Below, in pieces: positions 14,738-21,420 of a stretch of DNA of 21,420 bases. The stretch spans positions 1 through 21,420 of IMG/VR virus record IMGVR_UViG_3300043437_000128; one strand, written 5' to 3'. Position 1 is the first letter of the stretch, and the number at the start of each line of letters is the position of its first letter. The position numbers and the translations under genes are program-made. Below the pieces are notes generated by a model. That model did no database searches and was not told the DNA's origin. It worked only from the letters and a program-made list of their open reading frames with translations. The DNA comes from a virus.

Positions 14738-16942
14738 TTATTTAAAGTGTTTAAAAGGTGAGCGTTTGATACTATCACTTCCTTTATAAACTGATTTACC
14801 CATATGACGGAATGGGCTATTATTTAATTTAAACAAATTTTCGGACTTTTGCAAGTTTTTAGCTGCATCATCCATAATAACTCTCTTAGTATATCCTCTA
14901 TTTGATTGCTGTATTCTCATGAATCCAACTAATGCTGCAAAAGAAACTAGTCTATCCACATTGACACCATCAGAATATGCGCGCATTTCTTTGAGTAACA
15001 TGATGTCAGGAATTCTTTCTATACCATATTTAGTCCTAACAATAGTACCATCAGGTTTAGTTTCATGATCTATTTCTTCTTTAGTATATTCTATGGCATA
15101 ACTTAGTAAGTGAGCTTTAAATAATGTACCTGTATTTTTCCAACCGTACTCCTGGAATACATTGGCATTGGCGCCAAGATCTTTCAAGAACATGATTTGG
15201 CTTTTAGGGACAAGATATCTTTGCTTTCTTCTGCCTATCATGTACTGAATAAAAAGAGAAATGTTATTCTCAATTAGGGCCCAGGCATTGTACCACTCTA
15301 TGATAAGTTCAAGTCTCTGGTGAGTTTTATTAATATCATCATATCTTCCACACCATGCAGCCACAATCTTACCTGGCTCTATGTATGTTTCAGTTTCAAC
15401 ACCGGTTACTTTAGTAACTTCTATTGGTGCTTTCATTACATAAATGGAACATAGAGATTCTGATGTGGTAGTTTTTCCTTCCCCTACGGGGTCAATAGAA
15501 GCATAGTACATTCCAAATGTAGGATCTGCTACCGGTCTTTCCCATACAACCAAACATCCAATTTTATCTTCTGTCTTTTTATCTACAGGGAAATCTTTAA
15601 TTGGACCTTTATTACTTAGTGTAACTTTTGGTTTACCGTTTTCATCAGTAGTTATGTCAAGATGCTCATATGCATATTCCTTATCTTCTATTCTTCTTTC
15701 CTGAGCGGTAATAAGATGAGTTGGGAATACAGACACTGTTCTGTGTGCAAAAGCTTCTTCAATATTTCTAGGGTGCTGAGAAATCCTTAACTGGTAAGTC
15801 TCCGGATCCAGTTCTTTTTTCCATTTCTCAAACTGTTCATCTAAAGCTTTTAATGCTTCAACAACCTGTGAATTTCCATACTTATCAATGTATGGTGGCA
15901 TAGACCATTGTTCAGGAATAAATAAACCTGACATACCAACTGTACCTTTATTATCTATAAGATTTGTTTCTACAGCATAGATATCATTATCTGTTGGAGA
16001 TATGATCATTTTTCTTAATGGCTCACATTGTGATAAATCACCCACTGATCCCGCAGCAATAAACATCCCAGTAGTAATCAAACCAGATCTCATGGCCGGA
16101 CGCATGTACTCATATGTCTGATTCATCTTAGGAGCAATACCAGCCTCCTCATGAAAGAAGTATTTAACTGGACCCCCTACACCATTTGTTGGATCTTTCT
16201 CAAAAGACATACCTTGTATGGTACCTTTGAGACCAACTTCATTCTTTCTATCTCCTTTTCTTACCTCAATCTTTTGCTGCCACATCATAACCTTGTTAGG
16301 ATTCATTGGACGGTACCAGGCTGTATGCTCATTTAAGAATGCAGCATACTCTTCTAGAAATTTCCAAGAACCTTTTTCATTGATGTAATCTTTAAGACTG
16401 GCGCCTATCTTAAGTGTAACCCCTGCTTCAAACCACTGCTGACAAATCAACTTGGCCATATGGTAATATGATGATGCAATCTGACGTTTCTTTAGAACAG
16501 CAACATGTTTATAATTAAGTTCTGCAAGTATCTCATATAGAGCCATATGATACTGGGCATCTCTAATATCAGCAAAACCAAATTGTTGAATCTCTTTATT
16601 AAAGATAGGCAGGAAGTTTAACCACATGTAATACTCGCGCGCAAGATACCAGATCTTGGTGCCATTCTTAATAATTATACCTTTTCTGCATTTGGCTTTT
16701 TGATCATCCCAGTACTCTATGAAATCTCTTGACTTAAATGGAGACATAGTATAAACTCCTTGAAGTCTAAATCTTCTTGACTCAATTGTAAACAAATCAG
16801 CACTTACATCATCAAACTCATACTCACCTGGTTCTTTAAAAATAGAAAGTAGGTAAACAGCAAAGTCTTCTCTGCTATCAAAAGATACGGTAGTCCAAGT
16901 ACCATTATCCCATGTGGGTATATCTTGATAAATTTCACTCAT
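14738..16942 (-). CDS. terL: Terminase large subunit (ATPase and nuclease)
   Basis: The 734-residue protein pumps phage DNA into proheads and cuts it. The ATPase half has a deviant Walker A at residues 149-158 (VLKKRQIASS, with no canonical GK[S/T]), a Walker B-like VKYFFHEE at 259-266 with E265/E266 as likely catalytic acids, and a coupling motif in TGMFIAAGS at 291-299. The nuclease half has the RNase H-like acids: D484 in ASIDPVGEGK, E557 in ALIENN, and D663 in NVDRLVSFAALVGF, a typical TerL ending. Length fits crAss-like TerL. The C-terminus is a basic tail (GKSVYKG...RSPFKHFK) that may contact the portal, whose gene follows 5 nt later. Confidence 0.93.
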   Translation of the reverse strand: MSEIYQDIPTWDNGTWTTVSFDSREDFAVYLLSIFKEPGEYEFDDVSADLFTIESRRFRLQGVYTMSPFKSRDFIEYWDDQKAKCRKGIIIKNGTKIWYLAREYYMWLNFLPIFNKEIQQFGFADIRDAQYHMALYEILAELNYKHVAVLKKRQIASSYYHMAKLICQQWFEAGVTLKIGASLKDYINEKGSWKFLEEYAAFLNEHTAWYRPMNPNKVMMWQQKIEVRKGDRKNEVGLKGTIQGMSFEKDPTNGVGGPVKYFFHEEAGIAPKMNQTYEYMRPAMRSGLITTGMFIAAGSVGDLSQCEPLRKMIISPTDNDIYAVETNLIDNKGTVGMSGLFIPEQWSMPPYIDKYGNSQVVEALKALDEQFEKWKKELDPETYQLRISQHPRNIEEAFAHRTVSVFPTHLITAQERRIEDKEYAYEHLDITTDENGKPKVTLSNKGPIKDFPVDKKTEDKIGCLVVWERPVADPTFGMYYASIDPVGEGKTTTSESLCSIYVMKAPIEVTKVTGVETETYIEPGKIVAAWCGRYDDINKTHQRLELIIEWYNAWALIENNISLFIQYMIGRRKQRYLVPKSQIMFLKDLGANANVFQEYGWKNTGTLFKAHLLSYAIEYTKEEIDHETKPDGTIVRTKYGIERIPDIMLLKEMRAYSDGVNVDRLVSFAALVGFMRIQQSNRGYTKRVIMDDAAKNLQKSENLFKLNNSPFRHMGKSVYKGSDSIKRSPFKHFK

Positions 16943-17457
16943 TATGAATCATATGCTAAACCTTGGCCTCCGCGCACTTTGCTAGATTGTTCCTCTTGTA
17001 AGTCTTTATATACTCCTTTAAATGAGGCTCTTATCTGGTCAAAATTCTTCGCGGCTGCAACAAGAGAATTAATATTCCCATCTCTACCGGCAGTAATACT
17101 TGTTGTTTCCATATACTTGGCTAATCTATCAAGCATAGAAGACATTCCTTTATATGCTCTTGATGTTGGAGTTTCATACATTCTCTCACAAAATATGAGT
17201 GCTGTATGAACTGTGTCATCTTCAGTAGAAAACTCTCCTTCTATCTCGCGCATGATCAGTGATTCTTTTTCTATTTCTGGTGTATGAAAGAAAGGATTCA
17301 TATCTGGATTAGGACATGTCATATAGAACAAGTACTGATAGATCTTAAGATGATCATCTGGATATTCATCCATAACATCTTTAAGTGCTTTCAAAGTATA
17401 ACAGTGTTCTGTTGGAATTACTGTTCTGTTCTGTACATCAAATAGTTTTATTAGCAT
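16942..17457 (-). CDS. TerL-proximal protein, small terminase candidate
   Basis: This 171-residue protein lies immediately upstream of TerL, sharing one base with it, and directly follows the nuclease by a TAATG overlap. The N-terminal half contains an aromatic-rich segment with several Cys and Pro (about residues 46-60). The C-terminal half is strongly helical, with AYKGMSSMLDRLAKYMETT followed by GRDGNINSLVAAAKNFDQIRA split by a Gly/Asp turn. Proteins of this kind recur before TerL in Bacteroidota phages as far as I recall, without a confirmed role. Position and helical character allow a small terminase subunit that recognises DNA and assembles TerL, but no helix-turn-helix is clear. Confidence 0.7.
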   Translation of the reverse strand: MLIKLFDVQNRTVIPTEHCYTLKALKDVMDEYPDDHLKIYQYLFYMTCPNPDMNPFFHTPEIEKESLIMREIEGEFSTEDDTVHTALIFCERMYETPTSRAYKGMSSMLDRLAKYMETTSITAGRDGNINSLVAAAKNFDQIRASFKGVYKDLQEEQSSKVRGGQGLAYDS

Positions 17458-18293
17458 TAGTGTTTAGATTTAAGTTTATGTTTGTTATCCGAAAGATAAT
17501 GAATAATTGCTAATACTTCATCAACTAAATAAGGTATTGCCATAGGAATTACTTCTTTCACAATTGGGTCTCCATTCTGGTCCCGTTTGCTAATTGGGTA
17601 TCCCCAGTTATCCTCACCTTCAACTTCAAAAGTAATGTGGTGAATGAATATCCTACCGGGCTTTAACTTTGGGTTATGCTTTAAGATTATGTACATATAG
17701 ATACTTAACTGCAGCGCGTAGTGATTAAAATGACAGTCTTCAAGATTATCTACAGGAAATAATAATTTTTCAGATACACCATCCCAGTTTACAAAAGATT
17801 CAGTTTTGATTTCTTTGTTAGTTTTGTAATCAATAATGTTTACTTTACCATTAACTACTTCAACTAAATCTGATTGTCCACATATACCTGCAGACTTAAG
17901 ATATACCATATGTTCAGGATATACTCCTGGCTCAAGCTTCTGAGAGGGAGCAAGCTTTAAACCATTACTTTGTTCAACTGGTTTAAATACCGGTATAGTA
18001 ATACCATCTCTTTCCATAGAAGCAAGTGAACAAATATCATCTTCTCTTTGATTATGATACCATGTACCAAGAGTTGTAGATCTATCAGCTTCATTCTTCC
18101 AAATCTGTTGAATAATAAGAGGATCAATACCGGCCCATTTAGACCTTTTACTCTTACTAACTCTTTCAGCAACTTTCTTTGCATCAAATGGTTTTTTAAA
18201 ATGAGAAACAAGTGTGGTTACACTTACCCAATCAATACCATTATCTTCTTGACTTTTGTAGCTGTGATCTGCTGCGTTAAATACTATACTCAT
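17457..18293 (-). CDS. PD-(D/E)XK nuclease, RecB/Cas4-like
   Basis: The 278-residue protein has the full RecB/Cas4-type exonuclease signature in order: G76xxxH80 (GTWYH), acidic E127, D142 in GQSDLVE, D155-Y-K157 in VNIIDYKTNK, and Q195xxxY199 in the helix HYALQLSIYMY. These are the metal and phosphate ligands of the superfamily, so it should be catalytically active on DNA ends. PD-(D/E)XK nucleases are reported in crAss-like phages. It lies two genes upstream of TerL in a tightly overlapping operon, which suggests a role in processing DNA for packaging or in recombination rather than host attack. The 3' stop overlaps the next start (TAATG). Confidence 0.88.
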   Translation of the reverse strand: MSIVFNAADHSYKSQEDNGIDWVSVTTLVSHFKKPFDAKKVAERVSKSKRSKWAGIDPLIIQQIWKNEADRSTTLGTWYHNQREDDICSLASMERDGITIPVFKPVEQSNGLKLAPSQKLEPGVYPEHMVYLKSAGICGQSDLVEVVNGKVNIIDYKTNKEIKTESFVNWDGVSEKLLFPVDNLEDCHFNHYALQLSIYMYIILKHNPKLKPGRIFIHHITFEVEGEDNWGYPISKRDQNGDPIVKEVIPMAIPYLVDEVLAIIHYLSDNKHKLKSKH

Positions 18294-18553
18294 TTTTTCA
18301 ATTGTTCTATTGCTAAAATAGCAATGTTAAAATTTTCTATGTCCTTTGACCTCAACATTGTTGTTAAACTTGTTGCTTCATCAGAAGTAATCTTTTTCTT
18401 TTCTTCCATCCATTTTACAAACCCAACTGAGTTTTCTACTGCAAATGCATGTGATATCATTTCTACACCAGACACACTTGTATACAAATGAATTTGTTTT
18501 CCTTGAGCCGCCATACCATCTGTCATCAGCGTCTCCAATTCCGGCCAGCTCAT
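18290..18553 (-). CDS. Hypothetical 87-aa protein
   Basis: This small protein starts MSWPELETLMTDG and has a mixed alpha/beta pattern, with a likely C-terminal helix containing alternating hydrophobic residues (NFNIAILAIEQLKK). No motif or family is recognised. Both ends are joined to neighbours by ATGA overlaps (18550-18553 and 18290-18293), so it is almost certainly translated in step with the gene before it and the PD-(D/E)XK nuclease after it. Confidence 0.7.
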   Translation of the reverse strand: MSWPELETLMTDGMAAQGKQIHLYTSVSGVEMISHAFAVENSVGFVKWMEEKKKITSDEATSLTTMLRSKDIENFNIAILAIEQLKK

Positions 18554-18912
18554 GCATTCTCAATTATTGATGTAACTAATGTTCTGGCTGATTCATCTTC
18601 AGCCATTAACATCTTACGCATATTAGCTACTTCTTCTTGTGTAAACTTGCCTTCTAGGGAAAGTATTTTCAACCGCAAAAACATATTATCTAGTTCTAAC
18701 TTATCTAGTCTTGATCTGACTAAAACAATAGGATCTGTCCAAGGTTCAGAATATGTAGATCCATCATTAAGCACTCCACCAAAGATACCATTATGATTAG
18801 TAGTAGTTACATTCATTTGTTTTGTAGGATCAGCTACATATATACCTTTTTGCACCATGTCTTTCCAATTGTCAAGCCATTGATCTGATGCGTTGTTTAA
18901 ATCTATAGTCAT
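18550..18912 (-). CDS. Hypothetical protein with C-terminal coiled coil
   Basis: The 120-residue product has a Trp-containing N-terminus (QWLDNWKDMVQKG), a low-complexity Asn/Gly/Thr region at about residues 33-60, and a helical C-terminus (about 65-118) with heptad-like Leu spacing, suggesting oligomerisation. I recognise no family. It overlaps the following gene in an ATGA arrangement (stop and start share bases 18550-18553) and sits 4 nt after the zinc protein, so it is part of the same operon. Confidence 0.7.
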   Translation of the reverse strand: MTIDLNNASDQWLDNWKDMVQKGIYVADPTKQMNVTTTNHNGIFGGVLNDGSTYSEPWTDPIVLVRSRLDKLELDNMFLRLKILSLEGKFTQEEVANMRKMLMAEDESARTLVTSIIENA

Positions 18913-18916
18913 AACA

Positions 18917-19213
18917 TTAATCTTTAAGGTTATCTAATTTGTCTTCCTCTTCTTCAGACATTAAAGCTTTCCATTTTCCTAATGGACATTCAGATGATAA
19001 AGATCTTGTTTTAAATGCTAAAGAACAACCACACTCATCACAACAAGGTGCTGTTCCTCGCATAACACATTTTGTACCTTTGCTTGTACATGCATCACAA
19101 ACTTCCATTCTGTGTTTTGCAACATCTTCCACAAATTCATCACGTCTAAGGGTATTGGTAATTCCCTCCATGATTTTGTTCCTATCCTTCCAAATTTGTT
19201 TTAATAGACTCAT
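18917..19213 (-). CDS. Small zinc-binding protein
   Basis: This 98-residue protein carries eight Cys: C39xxC42, C49, C57, C58, C61, C63 and C76, within a segment reading CCDECGCSLAFKTRS and CPLGKW. This looks like one or two zinc-ribbon knuckles. Small proteins with the CGCSL-KTRS-CP-KW arrangement are a type I associate with Bacteroidota phages near packaging genes, though I know no assigned function. The first 35 residues are basic and helical. The annotated start overlaps the HU-like gene by 32 nt; an alternative ATG at residue 15 (19171) would remove the overlap. Role is unknown; nucleic-acid or terminase binding is possible. Confidence 0.75.
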   Translation of the reverse strand: MSLLKQIWKDRNKIMEGITNTLRRDEFVEDVAKHRMEVCDACTSKGTKCVMRGTAPCCDECGCSLAFKTRSLSSECPLGKWKALMSEEEEDKLDNLKD

Positions 19214-19568
19214 ACTTTTCTGTTTTAAAAGTGTGTTTTCTTATTTCCTCTAGGGTAATCTTTTTTTCTAGTTCAATAAGAAGATCAAGTTTTTCTTCAA
19301 TCCTCACTTTTTTTGAATAGGCACCAAAAGTTGAGGTATCATGTTTTTCTAATGCAGCATTAGATCTTTCAATTGATCTTCTTATCCAACTAGCTTTTGC
19401 ACTAAAATGTCCTAACCCTTCTACATTTATCCTTGGATAAGACAAATTTGATAAACAGCTTCTAACATTTTTGTAAAGAAATTCTACAAAATCTTCAACC
19501 AATGTTTCTTCAACATTCATTTCTTCTGCTGCTTGTCTGTAGAGCTTAGACGCTTTCTTGGGTATCAT
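19182..19568 (-). CDS. HU/IHF-like DNA-binding protein
   Basis: The 128-residue product has the arrangement of the HU/IHF superfamily: helical N-terminus with AAEEMNVEETLVEDFVEFLYKNV (written in two parts: residues 13-20 and 21-35), then LSNLSYPRINVEGLGHFSAK around residues 39-58, where the INVEGLGHF segment corresponds to the conserved V-x-I-x-G-F-G-x-F strand. The usual DNA-binding beta arm is not obvious, and instead residues 60-128 form a charged helical extension. crAss-like phages are known to encode IHF-like proteins near their capsid genes, which fits. It would bend or compact DNA, perhaps at packaging sites. It overlaps both neighbours (23 and 32 nt), indicating coupling. Confidence 0.72.
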   Translation of the reverse strand: MIPKKASKLYRQAAEEMNVEETLVEDFVEFLYKNVRSCLSNLSYPRINVEGLGHFSAKASWIRRSIERSNAALEKHDTSTFGAYSKKVRIEEKLDLLIELEKKITLEEIRKHTFKTEKYESIKTNLEG

Positions 19569-19926
19569 TGCCTAAGAATTTATAGTCTAACAATATGTTT
19601 CCCTCTGTCTGGATTTTAAGATTTGGATTGATCATAATAATTTTTTTATTTTTAGCATCCTTCACTATTAATCCATTTTTCTCAGCTTTATTTACACAGT
19701 TGCGTACTGTCTGTGGAGATTTAAAAATCCATTCTTCCTCCGCAGATGCATCATAACAAAAGCTGGTTAACTCTATTGGCTCATTAAAGCTGAGTAGGGT
19801 TAAACAATTTAAATCAGATTCACTCATTGCTATATGATTTATATAACAATGAGTTAGGATCTGAAATTTTACTACATCCCATTTGGGCATTTTAACGCGT
19901 TTCTGTACTTGATTAACAAGTGCCAT
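19546..19926 (-). CDS. Winged-helix-like DNA-binding protein (putative)
   Basis: This 126-residue protein looks like a replication-initiator or MarR-type winged helix. Helical segments occur in the first half, a likely recognition helix at about residues 70-83 (SPQTVRNCVNKAEK), then NGLIVKD and a KKIIMINPNL beta-strand pair that would form the wing. The pattern of S/T-x-x-T-V followed by a helix and then NGLI is common in such domains. Its position at the head of the packaging operon suggests a transcriptional or packaging-related DNA-binding role; small terminase is an alternative. It overlaps the next gene by 23 nt. The fold call is by pattern only. Confidence 0.6.
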   Translation of the reverse strand: MALVNQVQKRVKMPKWDVVKFQILTHCYINHIAMSESDLNCLTLLSFNEPIELTSFCYDASAEEEWIFKSPQTVRNCVNKAEKNGLIVKDAKNKKIIMINPNLKIQTEGNILLDYKFLGNDTQESV

Positions 19927-19928
19927 GA

Positions 19929-20198
19929 TTAGTTCTTTTTAAGCTTTCTATCTGGTGCCGCAGATTTATCACTTGATTTTTTTTCTTCTTCTTCAGGCCC
20001 ATCACCTACCATTCTTGCAAATTGGTATTGATAGCTAACTCTTTTGAATCTTGCTTCTTCAATGTCTGTCAAAAGTTTTTCATACTTTGCTTGAGATTCC
20101 AGATAAGGAACTGATTCATCATAGAATTTTTTCATTTCCTCTTTTCTTGCCATCAATTCTTCATGTGACAATTCTTGTTCTTCTTGTTGGTTTTCCAT
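19929..20198 (-). CDS. Small acidic helical protein, first gene of packaging operon
   Basis: I place the start at the ATG at 20198 (MENQQEEQELSHEEL), giving 89 residues. A longer frame reaches 20270, but that extension would begin inside the terminator and run through the promoter, so it is rejected. The protein is Glu/Lys-rich and probably all helical, with a charged coiled-coil-like first half (about residues 1-55) and a disordered Lys/Asp/Glu tail ending in RKLKKN. No family is recognised. It ends 2 nt before the next start, and its A-rich Lys codons at the 3' end probably serve as the translation-initiation region of that gene. Confidence 0.75.
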   Translation of the reverse strand: MENQQEEQELSHEELMARKEEMKKFYDESVPYLESQAKYEKLLTDIEEARFKRVSYQYQFARMVGDGPEEEEKKSSDKSAAPDRKLKKN

Positions 20199-20219
20199 TT
20201 TTATATATTTAAGTTTAGA

Positions 20220-20251
20220 CAAATGTACAATATAAAGTTTAAACTTACAAA
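20220..20251 (-). promoter_or_regulatory. Bacteroidota-type promoter of the packaging operon
   Basis: The minus strand reads TTTG (20251-20248), 20 nt, then TACATTTG (20227-20220). This matches the known Bacteroidota primary sigma consensus (TTTG or TTG, about 19 nt, TAnnTTTG). Transcription would start near 20213, leaving a leader of about 15 nt before the ATG at 20198. The preceding terminator supports a new transcription unit here. It implies reading by host RNA polymerase. Confidence 0.75.
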
Positions 20252-20256
20252 AGTTA

Positions 20257-20292
20257 AACAAAAAACCCACATCACTTAAAGTAACATGGGTT
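20257..20292 (-). terminator. Rho-independent terminator after the lysis cassette
   Basis: On the minus strand the segment AACCCATGTTACT pairs with its mirror partner across a 3-nt loop, giving 13 consecutive pairs including four G-T wobbles, followed directly by a run of six or more T. It lies after the 52-aa gene and just upstream of the promoter at 20220-20251, separating the lysis unit from the packaging operon. Confidence 0.85.
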
Positions 20293-20317
20293 AAGTATTA
20301 TTAATAACTGTTGTGAA

Positions 20318-20476
20318 CTATCTATTCTTAATTGTAAAATTTAAAATAGTCAACATGTAAAATTCTCTTGATATATCTATCTCAATAGTGAGTATATCAA
20401 AAAATCCAAGCCTAAGCCGTAAAGCAAACTTATCCCATTGTTTGTTCTTTACTTTCCAATTATTTCTAAATTTCAT
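20318..20476 (-). CDS. Small 52-aa protein closing the lysis cassette
   Basis: Reading the minus strand after the endolysin stop gives an ATG only 3 nt downstream and an open frame of 52 codons ending in TAG. The protein begins MKFRNNWKVKNKQWDKF and ends TILNFTIKNR. It alternates basic and hydrophobic residues, suggesting an amphipathic, beta-rich or membrane-surface protein. The stop-start spacing and A-rich upstream sequence match other gene junctions in this window, and the gene ends just before the terminator at 20257-20292, so it fits as the last gene of the lysis unit. Function is unknown. It is supported by layout rather than by a named family. Confidence 0.55.
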   Translation of the reverse strand: MKFRNNWKVKNKQWDKFALRLRLGFFDILTIEIDISREFYMLTILNFTIKNR

Positions 20477-20479
20477 AGT

Positions 20480-20944
20480 CTATTCTTTTATTTCAAAATG
20501 CATCCAATCAAAATTATGCAATCTCCCTAGAGAAAGGAATCCATGTTTTTCAAAGATATCAATCATTTGTTTGTACTCAGGTCTTGCAAATCTTGCAGTC
20601 TTTGATGTTTCTTTTAATTTATTTCTAGCAGGGTCTAAATCAATAGCTATTCCCCATGAGTGTTTAGACCAATCTGACCCACCTCTCATTTTTCTAAAAT
20701 TAAAACATCCTCCAAATAAGTCAATACCTAATTCCTGGATCTTTGGTAATCCATATACTGCTAAGATTTCTTTAAATACTGCTAAGACTTTATCTGCAAT
20801 TAACTTATGACATCTAAGTTTAGTTGTAGTAACCTTAGTATCCCATGCAATACGCATTGGATAAGGTAGAGTAATTGTTGTAAGATATGTACCTTCAACA
20901 TTGGGAATTCCATATTTTTTAATTGTTTTTTCAGTTGTTAACAT
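20480..20944 (-). CDS. Endolysin, M15-family zinc peptidase (VanY/L-Ala-D-Glu type)
   Basis: This 154-residue protein has the zinc-site pattern of M15 peptidases. The motif [13 protein letters not shown] gives zinc ligands H95 and D102, and the C-terminal DWMHFE gives H149, with an acidic residue (D146 or nearby) as likely catalytic base. Members cut D-Ala-D-Ala or L-Ala-D-Glu bonds in peptidoglycan and often serve as phage endolysins. No signal peptide is visible, so export would depend on the neighbouring holin candidate. A single-domain enzyme without a cell-wall-binding module is usual for a Gram-negative host. The start overlaps the holin gene by 14 nt, and the gene is followed 3 nt later by a 52-codon gene. 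Confidence 0.88.
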   Translation of the reverse strand: MLTTEKTIKKYGIPNVEGTYLTTITLPYPMRIAWDTKVTTTKLRCHKLIADKVLAVFKEILAVYGLPKIQELGIDLFGGCFNFRKMRGGSDWSKHSWGIAIDLDPARNKLKETSKTARFARPEYKQMIDIFEKHGFLSLGRLHNFDWMHFEIKE

Positions 20945-21170
20945 TTTCTTCTGTGTTTGTTGGTTTGTCTTCTACTGTAAACTGTGATACTGTAGCCACT
21001 GCTGTTCCAATAGCCACGGCATATCCTGCTGCAGTAATCACAGCTGCTGGTAATGCAATAGGAGCTGCAATTATTGTACCAGCTACTGCTCCAACTACAA
21101 TAGCAATACGTTGTACTTTTTTCCAAAAATTTGGTGTTTTAGAATTCCATCTTTCTTTTAAATCTTTCAT
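20931..21170 (-). CDS. Small two-helix membrane protein, holin candidate
   Basis: This 79-residue protein has a basic N-terminus (about residues 1-20, rich in Lys, Arg and Trp), then two hydrophobic Ala/Val/Ile-rich segments at about residues 22-42 and 44-63 separated only by a short turn, then a hydrophilic acidic tail. Size, topology and position directly before a peptidoglycan peptidase fit a holin, which would form membrane lesions that release the endolysin. Its 3' end overlaps the endolysin start by 14 nt, implying translational coupling. Holins share no sequence signature, so the call rests on topology and context. The alternative is a generic small membrane protein. Confidence 0.6.
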   Translation of the reverse strand: MKDLKERWNSKTPNFWKKVQRIAIVVGAVAGTIIAAPIALPAAVITAAGYAVAIGTAVATVSQFTVEDKPTNTEENVNN

Positions 21171-21172
21171 GG

Positions 21173-21420
21173 TTATTTGTTTAAAATTAGTTCTTTAACT
21201 GCAAGGGATAGATCATTAACATTTTTAGCTAAGTTCTTCAGCTCTATCTGAGTTTGTTCTTGAATAGCCTGATACTTTAATCTTGACTCTTGCTCTACTA
21301 GTTCAATCTTTCCTTTTAATCTTCCTAGTTCTTCTGTAAGTCTTCTGTTGTTATCAGATGATTCATTAATAAAGTCTTTCACATCCTTGTGAACACTCTT
21401 TAAAAAGTAGCCAAAAATTC
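21173..21420 (-). CDS. Coiled-coil protein of lysis cassette, 5' end outside window
   Basis: The reading frame stays open to the window edge, so this is the C-terminal part of a longer gene. A GTG at 21382 could be read as a start, but codons upstream of it encode a plausible continuous protein (FGYFLKSVHKD and onward), so I treat the gene as partial. The visible part is charged and helical, with a heptad-like run rich in Leu, Glu and Lys, typical of a coiled coil. The aromatic FGYFLK stretch at the left edge may be the end of a membrane segment, which would make it a membrane-anchored coiled-coil protein. It lies 2 nt before the holin candidate and is probably cotranscribed with it. A spanin-like or other envelope role is possible but not shown by any motif. 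Confidence 0.7.
   Translation of the reverse strand, partial: IFGYFLKSVHKDVKDFINESSDNNRRLTEELGRLKGKIELVEQESRLKYQAIQEQTQIELKNLAKNVNDLSLAVKELILNK

Noticed and set aside
19929-20270. Longer 113-residue form of the first packaging-operon gene starting at 20270
   Set aside because: The extra 24 residues would be encoded across the terminator and the promoter; the ATG at 20198 lies just after the expected transcript start.
20271-20479. tRNA or regulatory RNA in the largest apparent gap
   Set aside because: The gap is explained by the 52-aa gene and the terminator; no cloverleaf-like pairing was seen.
21173-21382. Complete 69-residue gene with GTG start at 21382
   Set aside because: The frame is open to the window edge and upstream codons give a plausible protein, so it is better read as a partial gene.
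1-21420. CRISPR array, insertion sequence or integrase
   Set aside because: No regularly spaced repeats, no terminal inverted repeats and no transposase or integrase motifs were found.

Overview
The window carries about 32 genes, all on the minus strand, so transcription runs from high to low coordinates. It is the late (lysis, packaging and virion structure) part of a tailed-phage genome. The combination of a roughly 730-residue TerL, a roughly 900-residue portal with a long coiled-coil tail, a scaffold-like gene, a 540-residue HK97-type capsid protein, an HU/IHF-like protein, a PD-(D/E)XK nuclease and a ring/connector protein points to a crAss-like phage (Crassvirales) or a close environmental relative infecting a Bacteroidota host. 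Supporting this are the low GC content, A-rich leaders without clear Shine-Dalgarno sites, and a Bacteroidota-type promoter (TTTG, 20 nt, TACATTTG). Several genes end in TAG, so the standard code applies. The family assignment rests on recognition of protein sequences, not on a search.

Layout in transcription order. (1) 21420-20318: lysis cassette, made of a coiled-coil protein cut by the window edge, a small two-helix holin candidate, an M15 peptidase endolysin and a 52-residue tail gene, closed by a strong terminator at 20257-20292. (2) A promoter at 20220-20251 starts the packaging operon: small protein, winged-helix-like protein, HU/IHF-like protein, zinc-binding protein, two unknowns, PD-(D/E)XK nuclease, a TerL-proximal protein (possible small terminase), TerL and portal. 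(3) 11887-8954: scaffold-like protein and major capsid protein, ended by a hairpin terminator at 8905-8942. (4) 8880-7864: a conserved-looking capsid-proximal protein. (5) 7851-4491: eight consecutive small Lys/Arg-rich genes, many carrying short Lys-Gly-Gly motifs, including one with a perfect EF-hand loop. (6) 4487-1: connector/ring protein, another basic protein, a Dps-like ferritin with intact ferroxidase ligand spacing, a Cys-rich 542-residue virion protein with an inserted glycine-rich beta domain, a terminator at 1214-1250, and three more Cys-containing genes, the last cut by the window edge.

The most interesting feature is that the virion gene block combines an HU/IHF-like protein, a Dps-like protein and an array of protamine-like basic proteins. 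This could be a virion-packaged DNA-condensing or DNA-protecting set, but that is inference. Three genes absent from a simple 60-residue ORF cutoff (51, 59 and 52 aa) are described, and two genes are partial at the window ends. No tRNA, CRISPR array, insertion sequence or plus-strand gene was seen, and there is no gene-free stretch longer than about 210 bases.
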